Assembly: GCF_001649575.2 (NCBI RefSeq)
Contig: NC_051440.1
Coordinates: forward strand, 18,876,816-18,940,815
Source of the DNA: Kryptolebias marmoratus
Lineage: Eukaryota; Chordata; Actinopteri; Cyprinodontiformes; Rivulidae
Reading direction: 5' to 3'
Length of the DNA stretch: 64,000 nucleotides
The notes beneath the pieces are model-generated. The model worked only from the letters and a program-made list of their open reading frames with translations, searched no databases and was not told where the DNA came from. Position 1 is the first letter of the stretch, and every line of letters starts with the position of its first letter. Shown here piece by piece: positions 22,601 to 35,700 of this stretch. Made by a program: the position numbers and the translations under genes.

Positions 22601-25600
22601 TTTAAATGTAGAAAAGGAATACAATTTATAAATTAAAAATTGCTAAAATGTTAATTAATAATAGGTACAGCTTTGCATTTACAGTGTGGTTTCTGTTTGA
22701 AAACAATTGCTAAAACACAAATTTAGCTTATTGGAGAATTCAGATTTTCCAAATATAAAATGTTTTAAACTCCTTTAATTCCAGTACAATATGTAAAGTC
22801 AGCAGCCTTGTGGGGCAATTAGTGAACTTAGTAGTTTTTAGCATCTTAATGGTAATGTGGTTAATTCAGAAAGCAGCTACATTATATTGTTTTCCTTCGT
22901 ACAGACACTACCAGAAGGACGATCAGCTCATCTCTGCTTCATTAGAGACAGAGATATTTATTTAATGAGGTTTTCCTTTGGCCTCCAGCTGCCAAAATCG
23001 GTGTTCTCAAGAGACAACAGGTCACAAAATCTACATTAAATGATCTATTTCTGAATTCTTGTTGAACTGTTTTTTTTGTAATCCCTGTCTTCAACTGTAG
23101 CAATCCTCCCAATAAATCAGAGTGATTGTAAATACTAGTTTTGAGCAAAAATAAAAATGGGAAGAAATCATTGCTCGCAGAAATAACAGCCTTCAGTTGA
23201 TACAGCAACAATATGAATTTGACGGTGATTTATTAAAAAAAAACAAAAAACAAAAAAAAAACTACCTTTAATTTGCCCTGCTTTGATGAAGTGAATTTGT
23301 TTGCCTGCAGCATTGCTCTGGTGTATTTCCTTCAGAACAGCAGATTCACGGTTGTTTCATGTTTTTCTGTGCCCCTGAGGCAAGTCTTTCATCAGCTGAC
23401 AAGCAGCTTAAAAGAGGCGTGAGGCGTTTTCAGTGTTTGTCCGCTTCCCTTGTTGCACGCATCAGGCGCTTTGATTTTTGACAGTTCGATGCTTATTTTT
23501 GACACGATAGACAAAAGATTAATTTCAAGATACACTAGAAAAAGCTTTAAGGATGTAGCAGTACTGATGTTTCGTAAGCATGGCTTGTATGATTACTTTC
23601 TGACATACTGACGTGCACCGTGTGCTGAAATATAGAAGCAATTCTGTAGATAAACAGTGGTTTCGGAAGCGTGATTGCGTCCGCACTCACTATCTGTTTC
23701 TCTCCTGGGTTTCCAGAGCTGAATGTGGTAGCCAGAGTGGAGGAGCAGGGCTCGCTGTACCATGGCACGTTGCCTGACTCCGTGGTGCTGCTGATGGACA
23801 GGGTGTAAATGCTGTTGGTGTAGCCGTCACAGTTGCAGCTGTCCTGTTCCCGGCCACCGTTGCCCGAGGCCCAGACAAAAATAGAGCCCAGTCCGCTTCG
23901 TCCCTGTGGTGCAAATACATAAATACCTTTCACATAAGACCAGAGGAAGCAAATAACAAAAAAAGAGACTGACAGAAGCTCGCTGATGTGTGAGAACCTG
24001 CCTTTGACAAAGATGTTTGTCTCACTGCTTAAACGGCTTGTCATTTATGCGCTTTCTTTCAGAAACACTGAACTGCTGTAAGCACAGATCTTGTTAATAC
24101 ATCACTGTGTCGAGAGGAACATCAGATAGCAAATGGAATTACCATATTTATTCAAACTGCATTTGAGGGCAAATAAATAATGAGATGCTGTTTGACAGTA
24201 AAAGTACACAAAATCCATGCACACATATACGCCTAGTTTGCATGCAACATACATTTAGTTAGTTGCCAGCAGCAGGTTAGAGATCTGGGAGGATTATTAA
24301 ATGTCAGATGAGTTTGCACCAACCGTTTTTGCAACGACAAAAAGCCTCTGCCATCTCAGAAACACCACTATGATTAGATTGCTGTATTTGTTCTGAGCCA
24401 TGCAAACACTTGTTTCGTGCACTTGTCTCCAGCTGATTGAATTACTTGAAGCTTTATTTGCAAGAGAGCCCCAGAAATCGATGGATTGATTCTACTCAGT
24501 ACAAAACACAGATGCCATCATATTGAAGACGGTTACGTTAAATTTTTTTAACAATTTTGCCTCCATCTTTTTTAACTGAAGATACGGGATTTTCTTCCTC
24601 CACTTGCTGACTTTCCTGCATCTTAAAATACTGCTGATTGTAGCCTGAAGTCTGCTGACCAGTTCTTGCTGAATGTCCCTGAGGCTATGATGGAGACAAA
24701 AACAGAAGACATCGGGGCATCTGCTGCCTGGGCTCCACAGCTCAGAAACAGCCTCGGGGGTTGAAGAAAACCCTCAACATCTTTTTACTAAGGTCGAACA
24801 GGCTTAGTTTCCAATCAGCTTTAATTGGTTTTACTTCAGCCGTTGGGTTTTTCTTCTAAAGAATCTATTTTTCCCCTTTGTCAGACACTCACAACGCTCT
24901 ATTTTTAATCTGTATTAATTTACAGAGCTCAGTTTTCTGTTGATTATTTATTACGCCTTGTCATTCCCAAATCAATGGAGCAATTAAAGTTAAATCTTCC
25001 ATCAATTTGTGAACGGAGCAAGTCGGGCGGGGTGATTTTCACAATAATAAAGACAAACGTAAAAACCGTCTTCTTCCAGCTACAGTTTAGACCAAAAGAG
25101 TCAGATAACACGCTTCTTTCAAAGGACAAAAAAATACAACAACAATCAGTCAAAAACTAATAAGGTGAGAAGATAATGACTCATAAAAATGCATTAATTA
25201 AAAAAAAAAACAAAACAAAAGAACAAACAAGACATAAAAAAAATAATCTGTCATCAGAAGATGTCATTCCTGTCTCGTTACTGGGATATTTACTATCTTA
25301 TCACTGTTGTTGTGATGCTGTTTTCTCTTGCATACTTAATCAGTAAAATGTTAAGCTCATAAGTCTACAAAGGGACCTTAATTGGACCCTAAAGACAGAT
25401 TTTAAATGAGCTGGTACAGAGTGTTTTATACGGATTATCCGTTCAATTTTCCTAATTGATTCCTACACCCCCGTCTCCCAAAATGATCTCTTTTTAGAAG
25501 ATGGGATGAATGGGTTTTTGCTGAGTGTGTGATGTTGTCCGAATCGAACTGAGTGCTCACACCCGAAGCTGAACATAACACTCCTAAACCGTCCGGCTCA

Positions 25601-28600
25601 ATTTATGACCCGGTGCTGCCGTTGCTGTGGCTTTGCAGGAGCCAGACGAGGACGCTTCAGTGCCAAGTGTTATCGCGCTGCCAGGAGAACACACGCTGAA
25701 CCAGAAAGGTCCTGTTGTCTTGCTGTCAGGTAATTTTTCTTCCCTAACACACCATGATGTGTGGGGGAGATCACATTCGCAGATGTGACATATGAGTCAC
25801 TCTGTGGCACAGAAAATTTGCAGTTTCATTCATTTAAATGCCAATTACGGCTGACTTTGAATCTAACTTTTGCATCCGACTGCTGCTTCTTTCTATTTTT
25901 TATTCATCTCATTTTTATCATTTAGCTGCAAAGGTCCTTTGATGCAGAATGCTGACACATGAGGGATGACGGCATTAGACTTCAGGAATATGCCAAAACT
26001 CTTTTGTGTCTATTTCTACTTGAGCTTAAAGGAAAAGTCAATTGGCAATTAACAAACTCACCTTGAGTTTATCCTTTTCCACTGGACGTCTCAGAGAAAC
26101 ATCCTTTATAAAATACATATGAGGATGATTTATGGGGGAGAAGATAACTTGCGTAGCAAGAATACTTAAATATTCCTTAACACCAAACTTTTTAACAACC
26201 TCTTTTTGCTGACAGGAGAGACATTTTTATGCCTATGTGTGGCTTCAAAGAAATAGCTTGACATGTTTGAAAACACTTATTTGCTCCAAGAGGCTACTGC
26301 TGAAGTCTGCTCCCAAAAGATTTTTATGCCTTCTGTCCCCGCTTGTGTACAAAGCCATCATTTCAACTAACTAGTAAAGTTATGCAATTTGAAAAAGACC
26401 TCCAACCAGATAGCTCTAATTTATCTTTCCAGAAAGTAATTGCACAGGGATCACCGAGAGGAACAGACTTCAACACGTTAACTTAAAATAACTCGTCTTC
26501 ATCTTAAACCTCGCTGAATTCTTACGTGATTACCGAGCTTTAGATATATTCATCAGATCTATCTTCATTTACTTGAGGCAAAGCTGAATAGCTGAATTAA
26601 TCTTTTTGTTTCATGTTTAATAAAAAAAAGGTGCCTAAACATCTCTCATAGTGATTCATTACTTTAAATGAACGGTGTCTGTTTGGTACTGATACTTTAA
26701 CTATAAAACTGAAGACATTAGTTCACAATAAGGTGAAAAAAAAGTGTTAAAACCAGAATGCAATAATTTGAAAGTCATTTAAAACCCAGCTATAAACTAA
26801 ATCATGTTGCAGCATGATGAAGCAGGGTCTACTACTTTCATTTTTTAATAAAAATCAGAGTTTTATGAGTTGAAAACAGTTCAACAAGCAACCTGCTGTG
26901 TTGATTTATCCTAAGCCTCGCAAAACCAACACTAACCCAGAACATGTTTACTCCTGTGTTACATCACCTCCTGTTTTAATGACACTCTGTGAGGGTTTGG
27001 GAACAGAAAAAACCAATGCCGCATGCCGCGGCCCTCTGCAGCTTCTCTACCTGCCTCAGTGCTGGGACTAAATGTGCAGTTCAAGATGCAAATTAGGCTG
27101 TTTAAAAGCCCGTCTGGGACTGGTTCCCGAACGTGCTTTCCCTTCAGGACTCTGTTTTCCTGCCGTGACTTATTGGACCAGAGTGTCGGCCCTGTAGGCA
27201 AGTTCAGAAGGTCAGCTGATCATCTTGCTGCCTTTAAAAACACATCCAAACGGTCATTCAGCTGGGGCCGTGATTTAACGCGAGCCGTTCGCCATCAACG
27301 CTTAGCGGTGCATTTAGCTCGTAGCTTGTGTTTATAACTGCTCGTTCAGCGCTACGACCATTTGTCATGTAAGACCACATCTTAATCATGCTTTGTTTGG
27401 AAAAACCCAGGCAAGTGTCAGGCATATTGTTCTTAGAGGCAGTTATCAGGCTGCCAACACACAGACCCGCTGCATCGTGACGTGGTGACCACACGCTGGG
27501 CTGGCTTGCTTACTGGTGGGTGAAAGACTGTATTGTGTTGAAGTAGAGCATGAAATGTACAGAAAATTTGTCAAATGAATGCAAACAATAAAGAAATGTC
27601 AACACGCTGTGCACACAAAGCTTTGTTACAAACGCAAGTGTTAATTTGTACAGATTTTTAAATGAAAAAAAAAAAGTACAAAGACTAAGCTGGAAAAGAG
27701 CTACTTGGTACAAACTAAGGCCTGGTATCACCTGTTCATGCCCTGAGGAAAAATAATAAAAACTGTCCAACAACTTGTATGCTTTCAGAGTCACTTGTGT
27801 ACTTGTACTTTCCAAATGCTTATTTGAGATTGAATATGGACATTTCACCTGAAAAAGATAATTTATCACTACGTTTTTCCAAAAACAATGCTGTCACAAT
27901 GTCTGTTTTTTTCCGTATTTTGTCAGGTTCCAGGTTAATTCAGACTTTTTCTCTGGTCCTGTTTGTTTCCTGCCAACCAGTGTCCTGTGCAGGCGAGAAA
28001 ATCCAAAATCAAAACAGTAATTTTGATTGGCGCTATAGAACAACATTTCTATAGTGCCAATCACACATTTAAGTTGTTTTTTTTAAGAGCTTTTTTTTTT
28101 TTTAGAAAAATAGGATTTAGGATAGAAAAGTACCTGGACCTGTAACTGTGTTTCTTTAGTTAAAGAGAATTCTGTTTTTCTTTTATTTCTTACTGAAATG
28201 AGATTTAACAGAACTGTGTTTGTTTCTGCCTAAATGCATAAAGACTGCAATCAGTCAATATTGTTTTCCAGCCATTTCTCTAATTTCCCTGGATCTCTTT
28301 AATGATATAAAGTACTAAAGATAAAAATACTACATTCTTTGCCATTTTGCATTTTCAAGTGTTGAACTAATTTTCCATATTAATGAACTATTTTCCATTT
28401 TTACTTCTTATTTTTCGAAGTTATATTAGTCTTTTGCTGCCAATGTCTCAACTTAAAAAAAGACATCGTAAAGAAGCAACTATTTTAGAACTGCACTATT
28501 TCTTTAAAGGAACAGGGTTGTGCAAGTCTGAGCACATTTTCTAACTAACCTTGGTTATTCCCTGGAGAAAAGCTTCCTTTGCCAGTTTGGCGGGGCCGTC

Positions 28601-29697
28601 CAGAGACTTGCCGTCATCCTCCGGGCCCCAGCTGGCACTGTAAATGTGGATGTGCTGCGGGTTCAGACTAAGAGAACGAGCCTCCACCACATCTGTCACC
28701 TCCCCGTCCAGCATCCGAACTCCTGTAAAACCAACAGAAACCCCGGCGCAGATAAGGTCAACCTGGAGCTGGGAATAAAGAGTGAGCGTGTGCATCTCAA
28801 GACGGGTTGAGAGACAAAAAGCAGAGGGACACAGCAGAGCATAAAATTGAACAGCATGAGATGACAAAAAAACAACAAAATTATATATAAAAAAAGGGTT
28901 AGAACTAATCTTCAAAAATAACAAGAAAAACAACAAACTGGAAAAGAGGAGACAAAAAGGATTTTTTTGAAAAACAAACACTTTACGATGTTCAGGTTTT
29001 AATGAACGAGTCCACAAAGCTGTACCTGCAGATAGAAACACAGTTCAGTCTCACATAAACAATAATCCTGCTGTTTGTTAAACTAAAGAAGGCTGTTTCT
29101 TGCCCCCCTGTGATGATACAGTGATATAGATGAGATAAGTAGACAAATCTGAGCGAACTGCATACAAGCCGGGGTTTTATAGAACCTCCAGCAGAGCGCC
29201 GTGTCCACAGGGTAGCACTAAATGTCACTTTTCATGATACCTGAACACAGCGCTGTCTGCGCCTTTGAAGTTCGCAGCCTCAGATCACTCCTCCGAACAT
29301 TAATGGCTGCAGAAAGGCATGAAATGCACCTCCCTCAAATAAAGTCCATTACTGGGAGAGAACCCACGGACATCAGAGGCAACATTACGAACGACGACGT
29401 TCACATTAGGACTTTTTAGACAAAGGAAGCCGGCAGGGATGCTGACAAGGCAGTAATTACTCTGTAGGAGAATTGGTGTAATACAAGCTTGAATACAGAA
29501 CAGCCTGTAAAAATCTTAAATGGGCAACATAAAATGCAGTGTTTGTTCAGTGATCTTTATGCAAAAGCTTTAGTGTAGCAGTAATGATGATTAGTGTCGT
29601 AACAATTCCCATCAACTTCCTGCAGCTTGACAATTTCTTATTAAGACGCGGTGGTGTGAGCTTCCTACACTGTGTCACAGGTAGAGATTCAGCTCTG

Positions 29698-29738
<41 letters not shown>

Positions 29739-32700
29739 ATGGAAGCCAAGTAGGGTTGAGTTTTCAACACACATCACTAATCATCATTACACTGCAAGGA
29801 CACACACATTTCAGTGTTTGGGCAAACATAACCACTTCTCTGACATGTAAACACACACACACGCACACCATGAGTGTTTGGGAGGAAATCACAGCTGTTT
29901 ATAAACAATCCACTGACCCCACGACGCGAACAGATTCACTGAGGAGTAATTTATGAGATCAGGGCCAGCATGCGGCTCAGTCGGGAGATGAATGGTAATG
30001 AAGACAAAGAAGGGGAGTTATGAGTAACATCTGTGGACGGGACTGCTCAGGACTCCACGGGCTCCGCCGAGCCTTGTTGGCAGCCATCACGGCATTGACA
30101 GATTGCTAGATGACAAAAGTTACTAAAAGCCTCTTTGGAATACTCAATCAGGTGCAAGATTTTTCAGGAAACCAACAAAAAAATCTTTCAGGCCTAATTT
30201 CTGATCGCTATAAATCATCTGTCATAATGCAGATCAGAGCCTGCTGAAGGGTTTATCACTCTTTAAACAAGAATCTGCCCCTGAGAGTCCCAGGAAGCTC
30301 TTAGGCAGGTAATTTACAACAAGATGAGCACTGCATTGTGAAGTCACTTTTCTTGGCATCAGCCAGAATTTAGCATCCTGCATCTTGATGCGTGAGGAAC
30401 TCAACTAAACACTTTAAAAATTGAACTTGCTTTTTATCTAATTAGCGAAATAAAAGGCTGAAGTTTAGGGCAAAAAGCCAAACAAGGCTGAGTCATACAG
30501 TGAGCTGATTTAAATTAAATCAGATTCACCCTGTTGTTAATATTACCATGAAATCTACGTGTCTGCATGCACTGTTAGTGACAAAACATAATCTGTTAAA
30601 GTTAAAGCTTTGGGTGATAAAACATATATTTAGATGTAGACTACAGCAGAATGGTCTATGAAGCAAAGCTTTTATTTGCATTCTTGGGTAAGTCACAATC
30701 TACTTAGTCTCCAATAAAAAACACGGTAACAGCTCATCATTAGCTGGTCCTCTCAGTAGCACTGAATCAAGGAATATTCATGGTACCTAACTGCTGAGTC
30801 TCTGCAGTACAATCACACTTCAACCATGGACAAACACTCACACAGTCAGTAAATGTTCATCTGTGGTGCATAAAGTCACATTAAGGATACTGGCTTTAAA
30901 ACCTACCCTACCACTGTGTGATTAATAAAATGTGAAGATAAAGCTACAGTAAAACTGTCGTTATGACTCAAGAGTCAAATTAAAGGAACCCAAGCAGAAT
31001 GAAATTACCTTTCATGTTAATTAATATAAATTTAAAGTTTATTGTGCATATTATTTCTAATTTATTCGTATCAAACTAATTTCAATGAATTATATATGAA
31101 TCACTCATTGTGCTCAATTAAAAATATAAATGGAATGCTCCCGCTTACCTCCAATTCTTGCGTTATAGGCAACACCGACGCCACACACGCCATTGTTGGC
31201 TGCAGCTGCAACTTCTCCTGCACACCGAGTCCCGTGTCTGTGAGGAGGAATAATTAAATCCATGAAAGGAGAATAATAAAACCATGATCAAAATTATTAG
31301 AAAAAAAAAAAAAATCCCCACATAAATAAAAGGAATGCTAAATGGAGTCATTAAAAATGAATCTGTGCAAATCCCTGAACTGTGCAGAGGTTTTTTTTAA
31401 AAAAAAAAAAAACAGAAATGCAGAAGTGGAGCTACAAGAGATAAGAGGCAAATATTGACCCATTGGTCTTTTTGTAACTACAGCCCTCTTGTTTCTGCAG
31501 CGGCAACAATGGAGGGAACAACGGCACAAAGAGCTACCACTTTTGTGTCGAACATGATGAGCATCAAGGCATCAAGGACACAAGACGTTTTCTTTTCATC
31601 TGACACAATGACAGGACCGAGCAGAAACCTCAGCGTGCTGCATTAAACTGAAGAGGTTACCCAAAAGTCGCATAAATAACAAACTACAAATTTTCTGCAA
31701 AGGTTTTAGAAGTTTTAGAGATTTACTTAGACATATTATGTTTTACCTCTTTTGTAACTGTTATAGTAGAATTTAGTTGCTAGACATAGGTGAAGTTTTA
31801 CAGTTTGAAAACCAGAAATCCTGTGAGTTTTCTAGATGTATTGAAGATGAGCAACGTTTGTTTCAGCCATTTTCAAGAATTTAAAACGATGCCTTCTGAC
31901 TGACTTGGTTTTAAAAACCACGTTTAAGTTCAAATGTAACCATTTATTTTAAACCACTTTGCTCATCCACATCCACCGGTGACTGTTTTTTTTTCTATCA
32001 GTAGTAATAATGTCTGATCTGAGTACTTATGAGCCCCTAAAGCTAATATATATATATATATTTTTATATATATATATATATATATAAAAATCCTCTGTGA
32101 AAAGTACTTCAGGGATTTTTTTTCCCACCTCAAATTCTGCTTGAGTTTTGAGAGAAAATATTGGAAATATTTTCCCTTGTGAGACAGATTTACAGGAGAA
32201 AGCCGTGTCCAATCAGAAACAACTAAAACAACCACATAAAATACCTGTCAAAAACTATTTTTACCTTCACAGAGAGTGGCCATAGGCCATTCGAAATGAA
32301 AAATTTATTATTGATGGACTTGAATTATTCAGTCTTTCATTAAATCAGACAAGTTTTTCTATAGAGCATTATTCAGCTGTCAAATACACCACCACTTCAC
32401 AAACAAAAGCCCTCTCCAATCCCCTGAAAATCTATAGCAAAACCTCTGCAACTCTGCATGATTCCACAAATCGACAGGGTCATTGGTGAAATGGATTTGT
32501 TCTGTTTCACTGGCGTTTGGGCTCAAAGGGATGTGATCAAACTGCAAATACATGAAGCACAATGAAAGTTTGGCACTTAACACAGGCCATTAAGATAACT
32601 TCCTGATTACGGCGCAGATACCTGATTAGAAAGTGGGTTTCACGTCTCTTTCTGAGGTTTGCTCTGCGAGTGTTATCGGAACAAAGCTAATCACATCAAC

Positions 32701-35700
32701 AGTACTGTTTCTGACGAGCCAAGAAATTACCTCCGTTTCTGACGAGCCCAAAAAAATTACCTTCCTCTTTGTTCTCCAAACCTCCCCTGATGATGAGGCA
32801 GAGGACACAGTCTTTTCACAGGGTCACAGCAACACCTCCAGCTGGAATCCTGATTAGATTGCTCGGCCCCGTGATATATTATCAACCTCTGAACTCTAAA
32901 ATCTTTCAGCAGAGGATCTTTTCCTTCACTCCTTATTCTTGTTCTACCACTTTTTAGTTATGGATGCAAGAAAAAAATGATGCACGAACAAAGAAAATTT
33001 CAACAAAACCCACCAATTATTAGACCCCTTTTGTATTATGATGTGGCTTGTCAACAAGAACAAGAACTAAAGTGGTTTTTAAACAAGCAATCAACTTGTC
33101 TGACGAGGCTTATTTTTCACTGACATATATGTCCTTACACAAGGACCTCAGCACATTTGGCTGGGCGTAATACATCACAGACGCAATTAAAAGCTTAACA
33201 CTTCGAACAAGAGGTCAAATGTTTTACCACTTGCTAATTTTATACTGCATTAATATCAGCACATGATGGCGATTTGACATCGCTGCCGAGGAAAATGTAT
33301 GAACCCACGGGCAAAATCTGCTGGACGGAGAGGCCATTTCTTAGAAGTAGGAACAAGTTTTTTTTATTTTTCTTAAAAAGCTTAAGAAATATTTCAGAAA
33401 AAAACTGAAAAAATAAATTAAAGTTCAGTTTGTGCACAAGAAGAAACAATTATGGAGCAGATTTCTCAGTTGTGGTTATACAAGGTCTAGCTAAGTTGTT
33501 CTTTTTGCGGCGGAACATCTCTGTGTGCATGCGAGGCGGTAATCAGACCTTTCAGTGGCCACCCATTGTTCATTGTTTAATCACAGCACCAAAGAAGCAC
33601 AGACCTGCCCACTCATTACATTTTAGCTCACAAGTGCACGTCTGACAAATGTCTGAGTTGCTTTACAAGCCTGTCCTCACAAATCAGTCTTGTTATTATG
33701 TGCGGAGCAGTCCAAAGTGGGCGGTGAACGGTGATTGTCGATCACTTTGAAGCATGAAACACTGAGTTGTAAAACCATTTGTATTAGTGTCACTATGCAC
33801 TTTGTTTCCATGGTACAAAAATTTAAAAGGAGAAAATCTAATATATATGGTAGACACAAGGTTTATTGATGGGAAAAGTGTGTTCTATTTATACAATGTT
33901 TATATTATGCTTTTCTCCTTTAATATAGGGGAGCCCCACTGCTGCACACCAGTCTGTGCTTTTTTGCAAAAAGGGGACATTTTCTTTTGTTAGAATTGGT
34001 ATTTGAGAGAATGACAGAAAATTAGTAAATTCAGCTTTCTCCTTTTCACTTGTGGTGCTGCAAATGTCCCTGCAGGGCGAGAATACCAATAAAAATAAAG
34101 ACTGCTTTCAAAGGAGCACATATTATTTTGGTGTTATTTATTACAGGCCAAAGAGCCTCCAGCCTTCGACAATAGCAAGGTTCACACACAGTCAGTAGTG
34201 TGACCAGCCAGGTGGCTTGGCCCAGAAAACTGCACGCTTGCAAAAATCCATTAGAATTCACGGTTTAATAGGACTGCAAATAGCAGCTTCATGTGACAAA
34301 TGTCAACAAGTCTTATAAAAAAAAAGAAACACCAATGCCATGGATCACAGTTTCCCCTTATTAAAAGAAATTGGAAAAAACTGTTTTAATCTTTTTTAAC
34401 TTTTACTATTGTGATTTGATTTCTTATGAATTAAAGACCCGGCATTCCTTGGAGGAATGAGGAATGCACCTGCTGCCTTTCATATCAAAGTTTTAAATTA
34501 AAATCATCTTATCTTGGAAAATAAGGTAAGTTTTGAATCACACATTAAAAATAAAGTTATGAGCAGACCATACGATATTGTGACATCTCACACAGTGTGT
34601 TAGAGCTCAGAGTATATGCTGTGAATGACTCTCAGCTACTACCACATCAGACTTCAGCTCAATATTTACACAGTCGACTGAGGTATAGCAATTTTGTCTT
34701 AGCTGTAGAAGCCATCTTGAATTGGACTATCTCCAAATGTTAATTAGCTGCCGATATACAGCACATCCAGTGAATATTTTCTGAGTTTTATTAAAATAGA
34801 TCCAGTGGTGAATGAGATATTTTGCTAACAGACAGATGCGGTTGACTCCAACAGCTAATGTCAAAGTTTTAAGCAAAGATCTCGTTCGATATGTAACACT
34901 TTCAGTATGTGTTGGGGATGACGCTCTACTACTGTACCAAATTTTAGCTCAATATCTAAAACACTGAGTTATAGCGATATTTGTGTCTCCTAAGCTCAGT
35001 TGGCTGGGGTGGCCATCTTGAATCTGGTTGACTGTAAAAGTTAATAAGTTGCAGATGTGCATCTAAGTGTTGTTTCCTGAGAGTTGAACTAAAATCTGGC
35101 CGGCAGTTCACATGATATTTTGCCAACAGACAGACAAACACATGCAAACACACACTGGCAAAAACATTATTGCCAGCCTTTCCTCTTTTGGGAGTGGGAA
35201 ATAATCAAAGCATATGGTATCTCTGAAATTTAAATGTGAATAAACAGCAATCAGACAGTTTTTTTTTTATTAAGAATTGAAATGATTTCGCGTGAAAATA
35301 TCTGCACACACGATTATTGTCATAAAACGTCAAAAAATGCCATTACGCTTCAGATGAAGGAGCCCCAGATGTGATGCCAGGCGGAGGATTCAGTCAGGAT
35401 TGGCACAATGAAAACAGAGCCAGAGGTCTGAGAAGACATTCTCAAAGAGGCCGCACATGCCAAGATTCAGCTGCTTTGAATATTATCTGCATGTTCACAT
35501 GTGTTTATTAGTGTGTGTGTGTGCGTGTGTGTGAGCGAGAGCGAGGGAGGGAGAGAGTGAATTGGGTTTAGCTAAAACAGCCAGACAGCTTAATATATCC
35601 TGGGAGGAACAGACATGCCAGCGCAGACAAAAGGGTTTATGATAGACGCAACATTTTTTTTCTTTCAAATGTCTGTGAAATTAAATGGTTTCCAGGACAG

